Below, in pieces: positions 7,028 to 15,494 of a stretch of DNA of 15,548 bases. The DNA lies in the NCBI GenBank assembly GCA_030019325.1, contig JASEFB010000045.1, positions 1-15,548 on the forward strand. The letters are read 5' to 3'. The notes under the pieces are model-generated. The model was not told the origin of the DNA. It did no database searches and saw only the letters and a list, made by a program, of their open reading frames with translations. Position 1 is the first letter of the stretch; each line of letters starts with the position of its first letter. Position numbers and translations under genes: made by a program. This stretch comes from an archaeon (GTDB lineage Archaea; Halobacteriota; Syntropharchaeia; Alkanophagales; Methanospirareceae).

Positions 7028-8030
7028 AGGCGGCGGGCAGATAATACGGACTGCAATCGCACTTGCAGCAATAACCGGCAAAGAGGTGGAGATAAAGAAC
7101 ATACGGGCAAACAGACCAAATCCCGGACTTTCAGCGCAGCATCTGCATGCGGTAAAAGCGGTAGAGCGCTTATCAGGAGGCTACACCAAAGGACTGGAAT
7201 TGCGTTCCTCACACTTAACATTCTCACCCGCAGAGCTCAAAGGATTTGAAGGTGAGATAGATATAGGCACTGCGGGCAGCATAACCTTACTATTGCAATG
7301 TCTCATTCCCGTTGCACTCTTTGCGGATCGCGAGACAAAAGTGCGTATAACGGGTGGCACGGATGTAAAATGGTCACCACCGATAGATTTTTACACAAAG
7401 GTGCTTCTCAAAGCTCTTCATGGGATGGAATGTGAAGTGCACATAGACCTGAGGAGTCGGGGGTATTATCCGAAGGGTGCCGGGTTAGTGGACGTTCTTG
7501 TGGCTCCCGCGCTTCACGTGAAAGGTATTGTTTTAGCGAAGCAAGAACAAGAAGGGATCATAAGTGGCATTTCGCATTCCCGCGGTCTCCCAGCTCACGT
7601 AACAGAGCGGCAAGCGAAAGCAGCCAAAAGGATTCTAAGGGAAGCGGGGTACGATACCGAGATAAAAACAGAAATAGCGAATGGAGGTAAGATGACGACG
7701 GGCAGTGGCATCACTTTGTGGTGTGGATACAAAAGCGGGAGCGCGCTGGGAGAACGGGGCAAAAGGGCGGAACTCGTTGGAGAAGAAGCGGCGAGAAACA
7801 TCCTAAGAGAATTAGAATCAACTTCGACGGTGGATGTCCATCTTGCTGATCAGCTCATTCCGTATATTGCACTCGCGGAGGGGAAATCCGAGATAAAAGT
7901 CAGGGAAGTAACGAACCATCTTGAGACGAACATGTACGTCACGAAGAAATTCTTGGATGTTGAATTCAAGGTAGAGAAGGAAGAAACAACGGAAGGAGAA
8001 GAAGAGGTTTTTGTGATTAGGAAGGAATAG
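6999..8030 (+). CDS. rtcA: RNA 3'-terminal phosphate cyclase RtcA
   Basis: Uses ATP to convert a 3'-phosphate RNA end to a 2',3'-cyclic phosphate through an AMP-enzyme intermediate. From the ATG at 6999 the protein is 343 aa, the family's normal length. It starts with the signature IDGSFGEGGGQIIRTAIAL, which in RtcA proteins sits at the extreme N-terminus. Further family features are ANRPNPGLSAQH (37-48), GTAGSITLL (90-98), GGTDVKWSPP (119-128) and RGYYPKGAG (154-162). The nucleophilic histidine lies in DVHLADQ (H281), and NHLETN follows near the end. A TTG at 6978 would add seven lysine-rich residues coded by the hairpin and is less likely. The gene follows a toxin-antitoxin remnant; no rtcB or archease gene is in the window. 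A charged tail (EKEETTEGEEE) precedes the stop. Confidence 0.93.
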   Translation: MLEIDGSFGEGGGQIIRTAIALAAITGKEVEIKNIRANRPNPGLSAQHLHAVKAVERLSGGYTKGLELRSSHLTFSPAELKGFEGEIDIGTAGSITLLLQCLIPVALFADRETKVRITGGTDVKWSPPIDFYTKVLLKALHGMECEVHIDLRSRGYYPKGAGLVDVLVAPALHVKGIVLAKQEQEGIISGISHSRGLPAHVTERQAKAAKRILREAGYDTEIKTEIANGGKMTTGSGITLWCGYKSGSALGERGKRAELVGEEAARNILRELESTSTVDVHLADQLIPYIALAEGKSEIKVREVTNHLETNMYVTKKFLDVEFKVEKEETTEGEEEVFVIRKE

Positions 8031-8127
8031 GTTTGCTGGGGAATTTATTGTGTGTAAAGCAAAAATAAAAAACGCAAACAGAAACTTCAAAGTAAAGCAT
8101 TGAAATAGAATAAGATAAAATAAGGCG

Positions 8128-11100
8128 ATGCCCCAAGCTAAAGAAATTATCGAACAGATTGGACAAGAAAAGCAAGCCAGCCTACAAGGCGGTGGTAAGG
8201 ATTTCCAAGGGGCTTTAAAACGGCTAGTTGGAATCTGGAGCGATCCAAGCCATGCCCTGATAGAACTGCTTCAGGATGCAGACGATGCAGATGCAACTAT
8301 GGTTGAGTACAAGATACTCCCTCATGGGATACTCTTCAGCCATAGCGGTGGGCATTCTTTTCGTGAAGAGGAGGTGAGGGCTATTTGTTCCATTGATGAT
8401 TCGACAAAAGAAGCAGAGAAACACACGGGCTTTATGGGCATTGGATTTAAGGCAGTGTTCCAGCTTTCTACTTCACCCTTTATATTCTCTCATCCTTGGC
8501 AATTTCGATTTTCACAAGACGGTTTCTCCCATGACGAATGGGGATGGATTCTTATTCCCTGTTGGGCTGATTCCATACCAATAGAGATAGGGAAAGTACC
8601 AAAAGAGAAAACGATTTTCTGGTTACCGTATAAAAATGAACTTTCTGAAGACTCTAAAAGACGAATTGCTGAAGCAATTTTTGAACGATTCGATAGTCTT
8701 TGTTTGCTCTTTCTAAGAAACGTCACGGAAATCCAAATTGAAAGCTTTGACGGTGGAATCCGAAAGCTGCATCGCAAAGAGGACACTGTTATTGAAGAGA
8801 AGAACGGACAAGAGACAACGCACAAATATATGGTTTTTAGGAAACTATTTAAAGTTCCTGATGAGGTAAAAACCGATTATCGAGTTCAGGACAGTGGAAG
8901 AGATAGAGCTAAGGTTCGGGAAATAGTATTAGCCTTTGCTCTCGATTCAAAGAATAACCTCCAATCCTTGAAGTATTCTCACCTCTACACATTTCTCCCT
9001 ACTGATTATGATCCCGATCTTAGATTCGTTGTTCAAGGTGATTTTATCCTCGATTCTCAGCGTAGCCATGTGGCTGAGAGTCTAATGTGGAATCAATGGC
9101 TCTGGCGTTGTGTTAAAGACTTGCTTCAGAGTTCAATTGAAGGGTTCATTGATGACGAAGGCAACCATGTAAAAGGATTTAAGGATAATGAAAAAATGCG
9201 CTATCAGTTTTATAGCGTGTTACCATCGAAGGGGGATTTCTATTGGTCCCCTTACGGTTACCGAACTATAGTACAAACTGAGCTGGTTGAACCGTTTTGG
9301 AAGTATTGTCAGGAAACCCCCATCGTTGTCACATCAGATAATACCTGGGTAAAACCTGATGAAGCAGTCATAGCGATTTCCGAGGTGCAAAACTTACTGG
9401 ACAGATCGAAGCTGAAAGAGCTTACAGGTCGAGAACATTTTGTGCATCCAAAAGTGCAAGGAGTCAAGGAATTTTTGACTGAAATGGGTGTAGAAGCTTT
9501 TGAAGAGCAGAAAATTTTGGAGGCTCTGAAAGATGAAAGTTGGGTGAACTCAAAGGAGAGTGGATGGTTCCAAGACCTGTATGCCTTCTTGTGGGGTAGA
9601 TTGTTTGATGTTAAGAAATGGACAAAAGAATGGTTAAGCATAAGATATAAGATAGGGAATTTGAATTTGCCAATAGTAAAAACATCTCAAGGCATAGCAA
9701 AGAAGCCGGATGAGGTTTTGTTTCCACCCGAAAGTGAAAAAGAGCTTGAACTCGCTATTGGAATACCGAGTGTGCTTTTCGTTGATACCTCAATCCTTGA
9801 AGACAATAGTCACAAACTCATCGAAAAGTTAGGTGTGGACTCCTTCACCAAAAGGGGAATTGTAGAGACTTCTATTCTAAAGGGTTTTGAGGACGATACT
9901 ATATGGCAAAACTGGACTGTTGAAGAGAAAGATAGATGTGTGAAATTTATCCGCGAGTGGTTGAAGGGGCAAGAGTGGAAACCACTAGGTTTACAACGAG
10001 ATTTAGGAGTAGTTCGAATCGAGACTGATGGTAACACTTTGGAACGTGCTGATAAATGTTATTTCCCAGAGCCAGAGCTTAAGCTGATTTATCCAGAAGC
10101 CAGCTTCGTCAAGCTAAATCGGGAAGATGATGAAGAACTCAATTTTTTACAGGCTTTAGGTGTTAATGATAGACCTCGGTTGTTAATTGAGAAAGGAGAA
10201 TATCTGTCAGATAGCGAACCCGCTTTCGCTTTACGCTGGAAAGAATTTTGGAACTGGCTGCGGGGTAAACTGTCCTATAGCACAGGGTATCAAAGGATAT
10301 CTGACATAACTTGTCTTGATGGCTGGGACGAAATCCAATGGTCGTTAGAGAGAGCAAAACTAATGCTTAATTATTTGATTACACACTGGAGGACTTATTA
10401 TAAACAGCACCTTGAATCTCGATATGAATATTTCTATCAAGTGGGGAGAAGCGAAAAAGTATCCTCGTATTTAACTTGGCAACTATTGGGAACACAGTGG
10501 CTTCCCACAACCAAAGGACTTATGAAACCGTCAGCAGAAGTATTTGTCCCGTCATCTAAAATAAAAAGAGTGGCAGGTGATCTTATCCCGTATATCAGTA
10601 TCCCAGAAGGCTGGAAAGAGCAAGAGTTTCTGAGCCAAGGTCAAGAGTTTTTCAAATTCTTGAGTCTTCGCACGGAACTTGATATAGCGAGTTTGAAATA
10701 CCTTTTACAAGCTATACAAAAACGCCCAATAGACGATAACCTAAAGTCACATTTGTCCCGCATCTACCAAGCATTTGGTAGGCTATTAGAAGAGGAAAAC
10801 GAAATCGAACTCAGCGAAGTAAAACTGCTATCCGAGGATGGGACATTTGAAGACTCTCCCACTTTATACTGGAATGACGACCATGATATAGGCAGTCACT
10901 TTCAAGAAGTTGAATGCGTTCACTTTGCATGGGTACCGGAAGATGTGGAAAGACGGTATGTAGAGGTTTTTTTCGAAAAAGTAGGGGCTAAAGTACTTTC
11001 AAAGCAAGTGCAAAGAGAGTTGATAACACCGCCCAATGAGGAACCAAATAAGGAGTGGGAAAATTTACTTCGAGAGAAAGCAAAATACATTTACAGCTTG

Positions 11101-11978
11101 CTAAAACACCACAAAGCTGATAAGGCTGATATAGCTGGAGAGAAGTTAAGTAGAATACAAGTTAAGTCTTCCGATAAACTGGAGATTTTTCTACGTCTAG
11201 ATGAAATTGAAAGGACTGTTAGGGCCGATGTCTTCTATAACATTGATAGTGATACCTTTTATCTGACTAAAGATGTTGAGAAATTCGAAATCGCTCTGGA
11301 GTTGGCTCGCGTATTTGTTCTTGATCTTGGATACATCTCCGACATAGAAATCATCCTTCGAGAAAAAAATGAGCGGATAGAAGAAAGACTACAACGGCAG
11401 GGGATTGCATTACTAAATTGGGTGCCTCAGCCGTTGTCAGATGTAAAATCAGAGGAAATGTGTCCGCCTGGATCAAAGATACCTCAAACGACCCCCGAGG
11501 TTGGTGAGGAGTCGAGAATAATAGGGGCAGGTAGAACCCCACAGCGACCCTATACACCATCTAAACCTGGCAGGCGGGTTGAGCGTGTAGGGCAACCATA
11601 CGAGGAACGTATGAAAGTGGAAGCATCAAATCTTGAGCGGATTATTAAATTTGAAGATGAGAAGCAACATCGCAAGGCAGCGAATGTGTCTAAAGAGTAT
11701 AAGGGGTATGATTTGGAATCAACTGATGAAGTAACTGGCGAAGTTCACTACATAGAAGTAAAAGCACCTGGTTATGTTACGCTTACTCCACACGAATATA
11801 AGGTTGCAAGGAAAAAGGTTCATCTTATTATCTCTATGTAGTTGACGGTGATGTTGTTTACATCATTCAGGACCCTGCAAACTCCTGCGATATTAAAGAA
11901 ATCGAAACGCTGGAAACAAGATGGAACATTTTAGGATGGAAGGAGAAAGCACAAGGCCCCTATCAAATTTTCTATTGA
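8128..11978 (+). CDS. Giant GHKL (sacsin-type) ATPase with C-terminal DUF3883 domain; frameshift near 11817
   Basis: The N-terminus is a Bergerat-fold ATPase of the HSP90/sacsin kind: ELLQDADDADA (46-56) carries the Glu/Asp of motif I, FSHSGGHSF (70-78) fits motif II, and GFMGIGFKAVFQL (101-113) is the glycine lid. The middle holds five degenerate repeats (about 397-967). The C-terminus has GYDLES, then VHYIEVKAP (E1210, K1212) and LTPHEYKVA, a DUF3883 (NO VEIN C-terminal) domain with the ExK pattern of restriction-type nucleases. The main frame stops at 11839-11841 after 1237 aa, mid-domain. The -1 frame from 11817 continues with SSYYLYVVDGD and VVYIIQDPA, the expected rest of DUF3883, to TGA at 11976-11978 (about 1283 aa). 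The break is at GGAAAAAGG (11810-11818). Such proteins are large single-chain ATPases, some found near restriction or defence genes; a defensive role here is inference. The gene looks more A/T-rich than its neighbours. Confidence 0.75.
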
Positions 11979-12010
11979 AAATCACTAGATTTTTAGATAG
12001 TGCCGTGTGG

Positions 12011-12019
12011 AATATAAAT
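12011..12019 (+). promoter_or_regulatory. Box A and Shine-Dalgarno of the membrane-protein gene
   Basis: AATATAAAT (12011-12019) lies about 52-60 nt before the ATG at 12071. A TGAGG at 12059-12063 gives a Shine-Dalgarno at normal spacing. Together they fix the start at 12071 and suggest this gene can be transcribed apart from the giant ATPase gene. Confidence 0.45.
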
Positions 12020-12070
12020 TATCATCTGTAAATATCCAGAACGAAGAGAAATTAATGATGAGGAAATGAA

Positions 12071-12645
12071 ATGGATTTAAAAATTATCATTGCGATATTA
12101 AACGAAAATTCAGGTGCTATAAACGGTATTCTACTTTCGATATTAATCCTCGTGACAATATACTATGCAAGGTCAACCCATAAATTAGTAAAACTTGAGG
12201 AGAAAAGAGAAAAAGGCAAAAAAGGCAGTTTCTAAATATTCTGTTGGCGGAATTTAAATCGAATAAGGGCCTTTTGGAAGATCTGAAAAATGAATTAGAA
12301 AATCACTCTGACAGCACCCGCCCCTCCCTTTTTCCAGTATTTCTTGGCTTTAGAGAGGATGGATGGAATGCCTTTAGAAATCAGGGGGGTTTTCAGTACA
12401 TAGAAGAATCATTATACGAAGAAATAGCGAAATATTATGTTTCTCAATATAAAATGCAAAAAGAGGAGGAAATAAAGCGTTCTTATTCTGATTTAGCAGA
12501 TTTCCGTGATTGGCTACTTCCAATAATCTCAAAAATCGAAGAAAAGAATGAGGTGCTTCAACTGGAAATAAAAAGAACTTTAGATAAAACAGGGGTTTGG
12601 GGCATAATCCATAAATATCTTTTTAATAGGTTTAAACATCGTTGA
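12071..12645 (+). pseudogene. Single-pass membrane protein of unknown function, frameshifted
   Basis: From ATG 12071 the first frame gives a short N-terminus, a transmembrane helix (about residues 16-32, GILLSILILVTIYYA) and a basic stretch, then stops at TAA 12233-12235. The -1 frame picks up in the A-rich run (about 12218-12223) with RQFLNILLAEFKSNKGLLEDL. It continues to 12645, giving a joined protein of about 191 aa. The cytoplasmic part is charged and helical with a probable coiled coil near EEKNEVLQLEIKR. The TTG at 12244 could only be a start if the two parts were separate, and it has no good ribosome site. I do not recognise the family, though a lone N-terminal helix followed by a helical domain of this kind is common among small accessory membrane proteins. 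It lies 92 bp after the giant ATPase gene, so the two may form a pair. Confidence 0.55.
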
Positions 12646-12647
12646 AC

Positions 12648-12686
12648 TTGTATTTTTTCAAAATAACCCCTATCAAGTACTTTTTT
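12648..12686 (+). terminator. T-tract terminator region after the membrane-protein gene
   Basis: Two T-rich tracts, GTATTTTTTC and ACTTTTTTATTT, follow the stop at 12643-12645. Oligo-T tracts without a stable hairpin are the usual archaeal termination signal. The next gene converges from the other strand. Confidence 0.4.
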
Positions 12687-12777
12687 ATTTCCCCTAATAT
12701 GCGTTCTATCACTAATCTTTCCAATTTCGTCCATCTAAATCTCTACTATAAATCTTTTTCCCGTTTTTGCCCCAAAC

Positions 12778-12793
12778 CCTAAAACAGTTTAGG
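12778..12793. terminator. Small hairpin at the stop of the 12789-13190 gene
   Basis: CCTAAA (12778-12783) and TTTAGG (12788-12793) pair around a 4-nt loop, overlapping the stop codon of the minus-strand gene. No T-run follows on the minus strand, so a termination role is weakly supported. Confidence 0.25.
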
Positions 12794-13190
12794 ACTCCCC
12801 TTCAACTTTCTCCGCGCCCTTCGCTATCGCCTCCTCCACGGATGCCAAATCTTTCATTATAAATACCTTATCATTTCCACGCTCCTCAGAATCAACTGAA
12901 TTCTTTAGAATTGGTGCATACTTCTTAAACCTGTCTATCTTCACGGTATATTCAGATGTATCCTCAATCAAGGTGGTTTCAAACCCCTTCTCCTCAAGGT
13001 ACTTCATTACTTTATTCCTCTCGCCAACGTTTTTAAGCTCAAATCTGTATTTATCTCGGTTGTAATAATCAGCTAAACCCATGAAGATTTCTCGGTCACC
13101 GAAGAAATATTTGAAGCACCACAGACTTCCTATTTTGAAAATATTGATTTTGTCACTTTTTGCATTCGCATCAGATGTTTGCCCGCTCAT
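12789..13190 (-). CDS. Conserved-looking hypothetical protein, 133 aa
   Basis: I do not recognise a named family. The protein has a polar N-terminal lead (about 1-15), then a compact, probably alpha/beta core. The core includes FKIGSLWCFKYFFGDREIF, ADYYNRDKYRFELK, an alternating KVMKYLEEKGFETTLIED segment, and YTVKIDRFKKYAPILKNS. The last 30 residues (VFIMKDLASVEEAIAKGAEK) look helical and acidic-basic. There is no signal peptide or membrane helix. The aromatic-rich core and the strong promoter and ribosome site suggest a real, well-expressed gene. The ATG at 13190 is fixed by GGAGGAGG seven bases upstream. It is convergent with the frameshifted membrane protein and probably not part of that accessory unit. 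Confidence 0.7.
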   Translation of the reverse strand: MSGQTSDANAKSDKINIFKIGSLWCFKYFFGDREIFMGLADYYNRDKYRFELKNVGERNKVMKYLEEKGFETTLIEDTSEYTVKIDRFKKYAPILKNSVDSEERGNDKVFIMKDLASVEEAIAKGAEKVEGES

Positions 13191-13197
13191 TTTGTTT

Positions 13198-13250
13198 CCT
13201 CCTCCTTCTTACTCTACCTCTCTCAAAAACTACCAATGTATTATATAATT
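13198..13250 (-). promoter_or_regulatory. Promoter and strong Shine-Dalgarno of the 133-aa gene
   Basis: On the minus strand AATTATATAA (13241-13250) is a clear box A. GGAGGAGG (13205-13198) sits seven bases before the ATG at 13190, by far the strongest Shine-Dalgarno in the window. Confidence 0.6.
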
Positions 13251-13329
13251 CTTTAAAATGAAGGATTTACTCATAACCTTTCTTAGAAGGAAAAGTTGAT
13301 CAAAGAAGCTTTACCAAAAGACCTTTGCT

Positions 13330-13381
13330 TTTTTTCTTTTAGCACAGGTTTTCTTTTTGTAAAAAAGAAAAAGTGTTTTAT
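13330..13381. repeat. Palindromic repeat, copy B (at the 3' end of the reductase gene)
   Basis: TTTTCTTTTT (13349-13358) and AAAAAGAAAA (13362-13371) form a perfect 10-bp stem with a 3-nt loop. The left flank TTAGCACAGGTT and right end GTTTTAT match copy A at 6952-7000. Its right end overlaps the stop codon of the reductase gene (13378-13380). For that minus-strand gene the hairpin lies directly after the stop and could act in termination. Confidence 0.55.
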
Positions 13382-14559
13382 AAGAGCATTTTCGCTAATC
13401 CAAGCAACAGCTTTGGATTTCTCTGTATCAATTCCATCAACAATGCCCATGTAGAGAGCTCTTTTATTTCCACCCCTCGTAACGAATGTGCAAGCGTGTT
13501 GAGGTCTTCGTCAGAGAGATTGAAGAGGAATTTTTTTGCTTTTAAGCCTGTTTCTAACCGTTTTCCAAATTCTCTCCTCCACCTGGTTTCGTATTCCACC
13601 AATCTCTTCTTTGAAAGATCACGTTCATGGACTGCTCTTGCTACTACATCACCTGCTATTGCTCCTGCCTGCATCGCATAGATAATGCCACCGCCGGTTA
13701 ATGGATTGACGTGCCGTGCCGCATCGCCAACTAAAATGAGTCCATCTGCTACGCTTTCGGAGATCGGTCCACTTAGGGGTACCGCACCATACATCTCAGC
13801 CATCACCTTTCCCTCAGGGAACCTATCGTGCACAAATGCCTTGAGATAATCTATCGCACGATGGTTCTCACCAGAGACATCGCCTCCTATCCCGAGTCCT
13901 ACATTTGCACAATCCTCGCCCTTTGGAAATATCCAGGCATAGCCTTTAGGTGCAACGGTGCTACCCAAGAAAAATTCCGAATAATCGTTGTTGAGGTCTA
14001 TATCGCACATAAGGAACTCAGCGCATACCGAGATATCAGAAGGGCGGAGCCTTGTAGTAATACCCGCCCACCTGCCCACCCTCGATTCCACACCATCAGC
14101 ACCAACCACGACCTGCGCATGAATGCGTGTATCCTCTCCCATACACCGAGCATAAACGCCTCTGGCATATCCATCTTCTTCGATGATACCATACGCCTCT
14201 GTTTTAACTTTTATCTCCGCGCCCGCACGTGCCGCTTCGCTTGCAAGAAACTTGTCAAATATCCGCCTCTCGAGCACGTATCCCACTTCCTCCATTTTTG
14301 CACCTGACAACACCACCTTCGTACCATCAGGAGCATAGATATTCGCACCTTTCACCTCGGCACATATCCATTTCTTATCCGGTGCAACAAACCGCTCTAT
14401 CTCTTTGCTCACTCCTTCCGCGCATCTCACCGGGACCCCGATCTCCTGATTTCGTTCTATTAAAAGGACATTTAATCCCTGTTCAGCAGCTTTCTTCGCA
14501 GTTACACTACCTGCGGGACCTGCTCCTACTACCACAACGTCACGCCTCTCCTCTTTCAT
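13378..14559 (-). CDS. Geranylgeranyl reductase family flavoprotein (archaeal lipid saturation)
   Basis: FAD-dependent reductase that saturates the geranylgeranyl chains of archaeal membrane lipids (digeranylgeranylglycerophospholipid reductase group); it acts at the inner face of the membrane. Length is 393 aa, the family norm. Visible features: the dinucleotide-binding VVGAGPAGS (10-18), ERNQEIGVPVRCAEG (35-49) with the conserved cysteine C46, VVGADGVES (151-159), the group signature YAWIFPKG (207-214), and the second FAD motif VGDAARHVNPLTGGGI (277-292). Related reductases act on polyprenyl or chlorophyll side chains, so the exact substrate is inferred from the archaeal setting. The ATG at 14559 places the GxGxxG loop at the normal distance from the N-terminus. 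It is divergent from the PAC2 gene with a shared promoter. Its stop codon lies inside the palindromic repeat at 13330-13381. Confidence 0.92.
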   Translation of the reverse strand: MKEERRDVVVVGAGPAGSVTAKKAAEQGLNVLLIERNQEIGVPVRCAEGVSKEIERFVAPDKKWICAEVKGANIYAPDGTKVVLSGAKMEEVGYVLERRIFDKFLASEAARAGAEIKVKTEAYGIIEEDGYARGVYARCMGEDTRIHAQVVVGADGVESRVGRWAGITTRLRPSDISVCAEFLMCDIDLNNDYSEFFLGSTVAPKGYAWIFPKGEDCANVGLGIGGDVSGENHRAIDYLKAFVHDRFPEGKVMAEMYGAVPLSGPISESVADGLILVGDAARHVNPLTGGGIIYAMQAGAIAGDVVARAVHERDLSKKRLVEYETRWRREFGKRLETGLKAKKFLFNLSDEDLNTLAHSLRGVEIKELSTWALLMELIQRNPKLLLGLAKMLL

Positions 14560-14614
14560 TTGTCAATCCTAACTTTAAGCCTGGTATAGGTATCACCAAC
14601 ACCTTACAATTTGC

Positions 14615-14630
14615 AAGCTATATATAGCTT
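14615..14630. promoter_or_regulatory. Palindromic 16-bp element with TATA boxes for both divergent genes
   Basis: AAGCTATATATAGCTT is a perfect 16-bp palindrome in the 99-bp gap between the reductase (-) and PAC2 (+) genes. Its centre is a TATA box readable on either strand. For the PAC2 gene it lies about 30-40 nt before the ATG at 14659, and AAAGGAA gives a Shine-Dalgarno-like site. For the reductase gene it lies about 55-70 nt before the ATG at 14559. It may be one shared box A or also a regulator site. Confidence 0.55.
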
Positions 14631-14658
14631 CAGGGATAAATAATACTAACTAAAGGAA

Positions 14659-15486
14659 ATGGGAATTCCAAAGACAAAACGCTTTGAAATCGAAGAATTT
14701 ACTCTTTATTGGCACGTAGATGCGGAGAAGTTTAGGGAGAAGATAAAGAAGTATAGGAATATCTTACTTGCGGGTTTCCCCCCTATGGGGAATATCATAC
14801 CCTATCATATAAAGGAGCTCTTAGAGGATTCTGAGAAGATACTGAATTTGTATTCGTATAATTTCCCGCCCATGGCAGAAGCACGTGAAGAAGAATTCGA
14901 AATACCTCACGATGAGATTTGGTACAGCGAGGAGAAGAGATTATTCTGCTATATTGGCAAATATCCAGAGACCGAATATATTCCTAAATCTACCTATAAG
15001 CAGGCAGAGAGTGTGGCTCACCTCTCACAAGAGCTCGGTGTTAAAGAGTTATATACCGTGGGTGTCATTATGCCCACACAAGAACCTTTTAAAAGGATGA
15101 AAGAGGAAGTCGAGGCTTATGTTGGCTTCTTTGAAGGTTCAAAAAAAGATATACCAAACAGGGTTGTGAAGATGACGAGAAGAAATATCGGTAGATATAC
15201 CATTATTCGAAAAACAGGACTTCTTCCAGGTTTCTCTTCTAAACTCGGCATCGAAAGTTACTCTATTCTCGGCGTGGGAAAATATCCCGAAGACCTGAGA
15301 GCTTGCGCACGAGCGCTGAGAACATTCAAGAAATTATCCCAATTAGAGCTAGAAACAACGAAGTTGGAAGAGATGCTCGAGGAAAGTGCAGAAGCCGTTG
15401 AAGCGAGAATAAAGGAACAAAGAGAGAAGGCTGCTTATCGGGGCGAGGGAGTAGGGGCTGAACCATCTCAATACATGTATGGGTAA
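14659..15486 (+). CDS. PAC2-family protein (proteasome assembly chaperone-like)
   Basis: The 275-aa protein has the PAC2 family layout. A first strand and glycine turn read ILLAGFPPMGN (35-45) and are followed by helix PYHIKELLED. Then come the acidic-proline segment with NFPPMAEAREEEFEIP and IWYSEEKRLFCYIG, and a second half including LGVKELYTVGVIMPT. A charged helical region (about 220-262) is followed by a flexible Gly-rich tail that ends Met-Tyr-Gly. That ending fits the HbYX rule (hydrophobic, Tyr, any residue) by which PAC2-type chaperones such as archaeal PbaA/PbaB and eukaryotic Pba1-Pba2 dock into the alpha ring of the 20S proteasome. A role as proteasome assembly factor or activator is therefore likely but inferred. 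Starts at ATG 14659 after AAAGGAA, with a TATA element upstream shared with the divergent reductase gene. Confidence 0.8.
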   Translation: MGIPKTKRFEIEEFTLYWHVDAEKFREKIKKYRNILLAGFPPMGNIIPYHIKELLEDSEKILNLYSYNFPPMAEAREEEFEIPHDEIWYSEEKRLFCYIGKYPETEYIPKSTYKQAESVAHLSQELGVKELYTVGVIMPTQEPFKRMKEEVEAYVGFFEGSKKDIPNRVVKMTRRNIGRYTIIRKTGLLPGFSSKLGIESYSILGVGKYPEDLRACARALRTFKKLSQLELETTKLEEMLEESAEAVEARIKEQREKAAYRGEGVGAEPSQYMYG

Positions 15487-15494
15487 AAAATCAA

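Noticed and set aside
12244..12645. The downstream half of the membrane protein as a separate gene starting at TTG 12244
   Set aside because: There is no ribosome site, the frame is open further upstream with fitting sequence, and an upstream TM segment in the adjacent frame has good start signals.
13828..14307. A 159-codon plus-strand frame inside the reductase gene
   Set aside because: Antisense to conserved FAD-binding and signature motifs of the reductase; no domain of its own.
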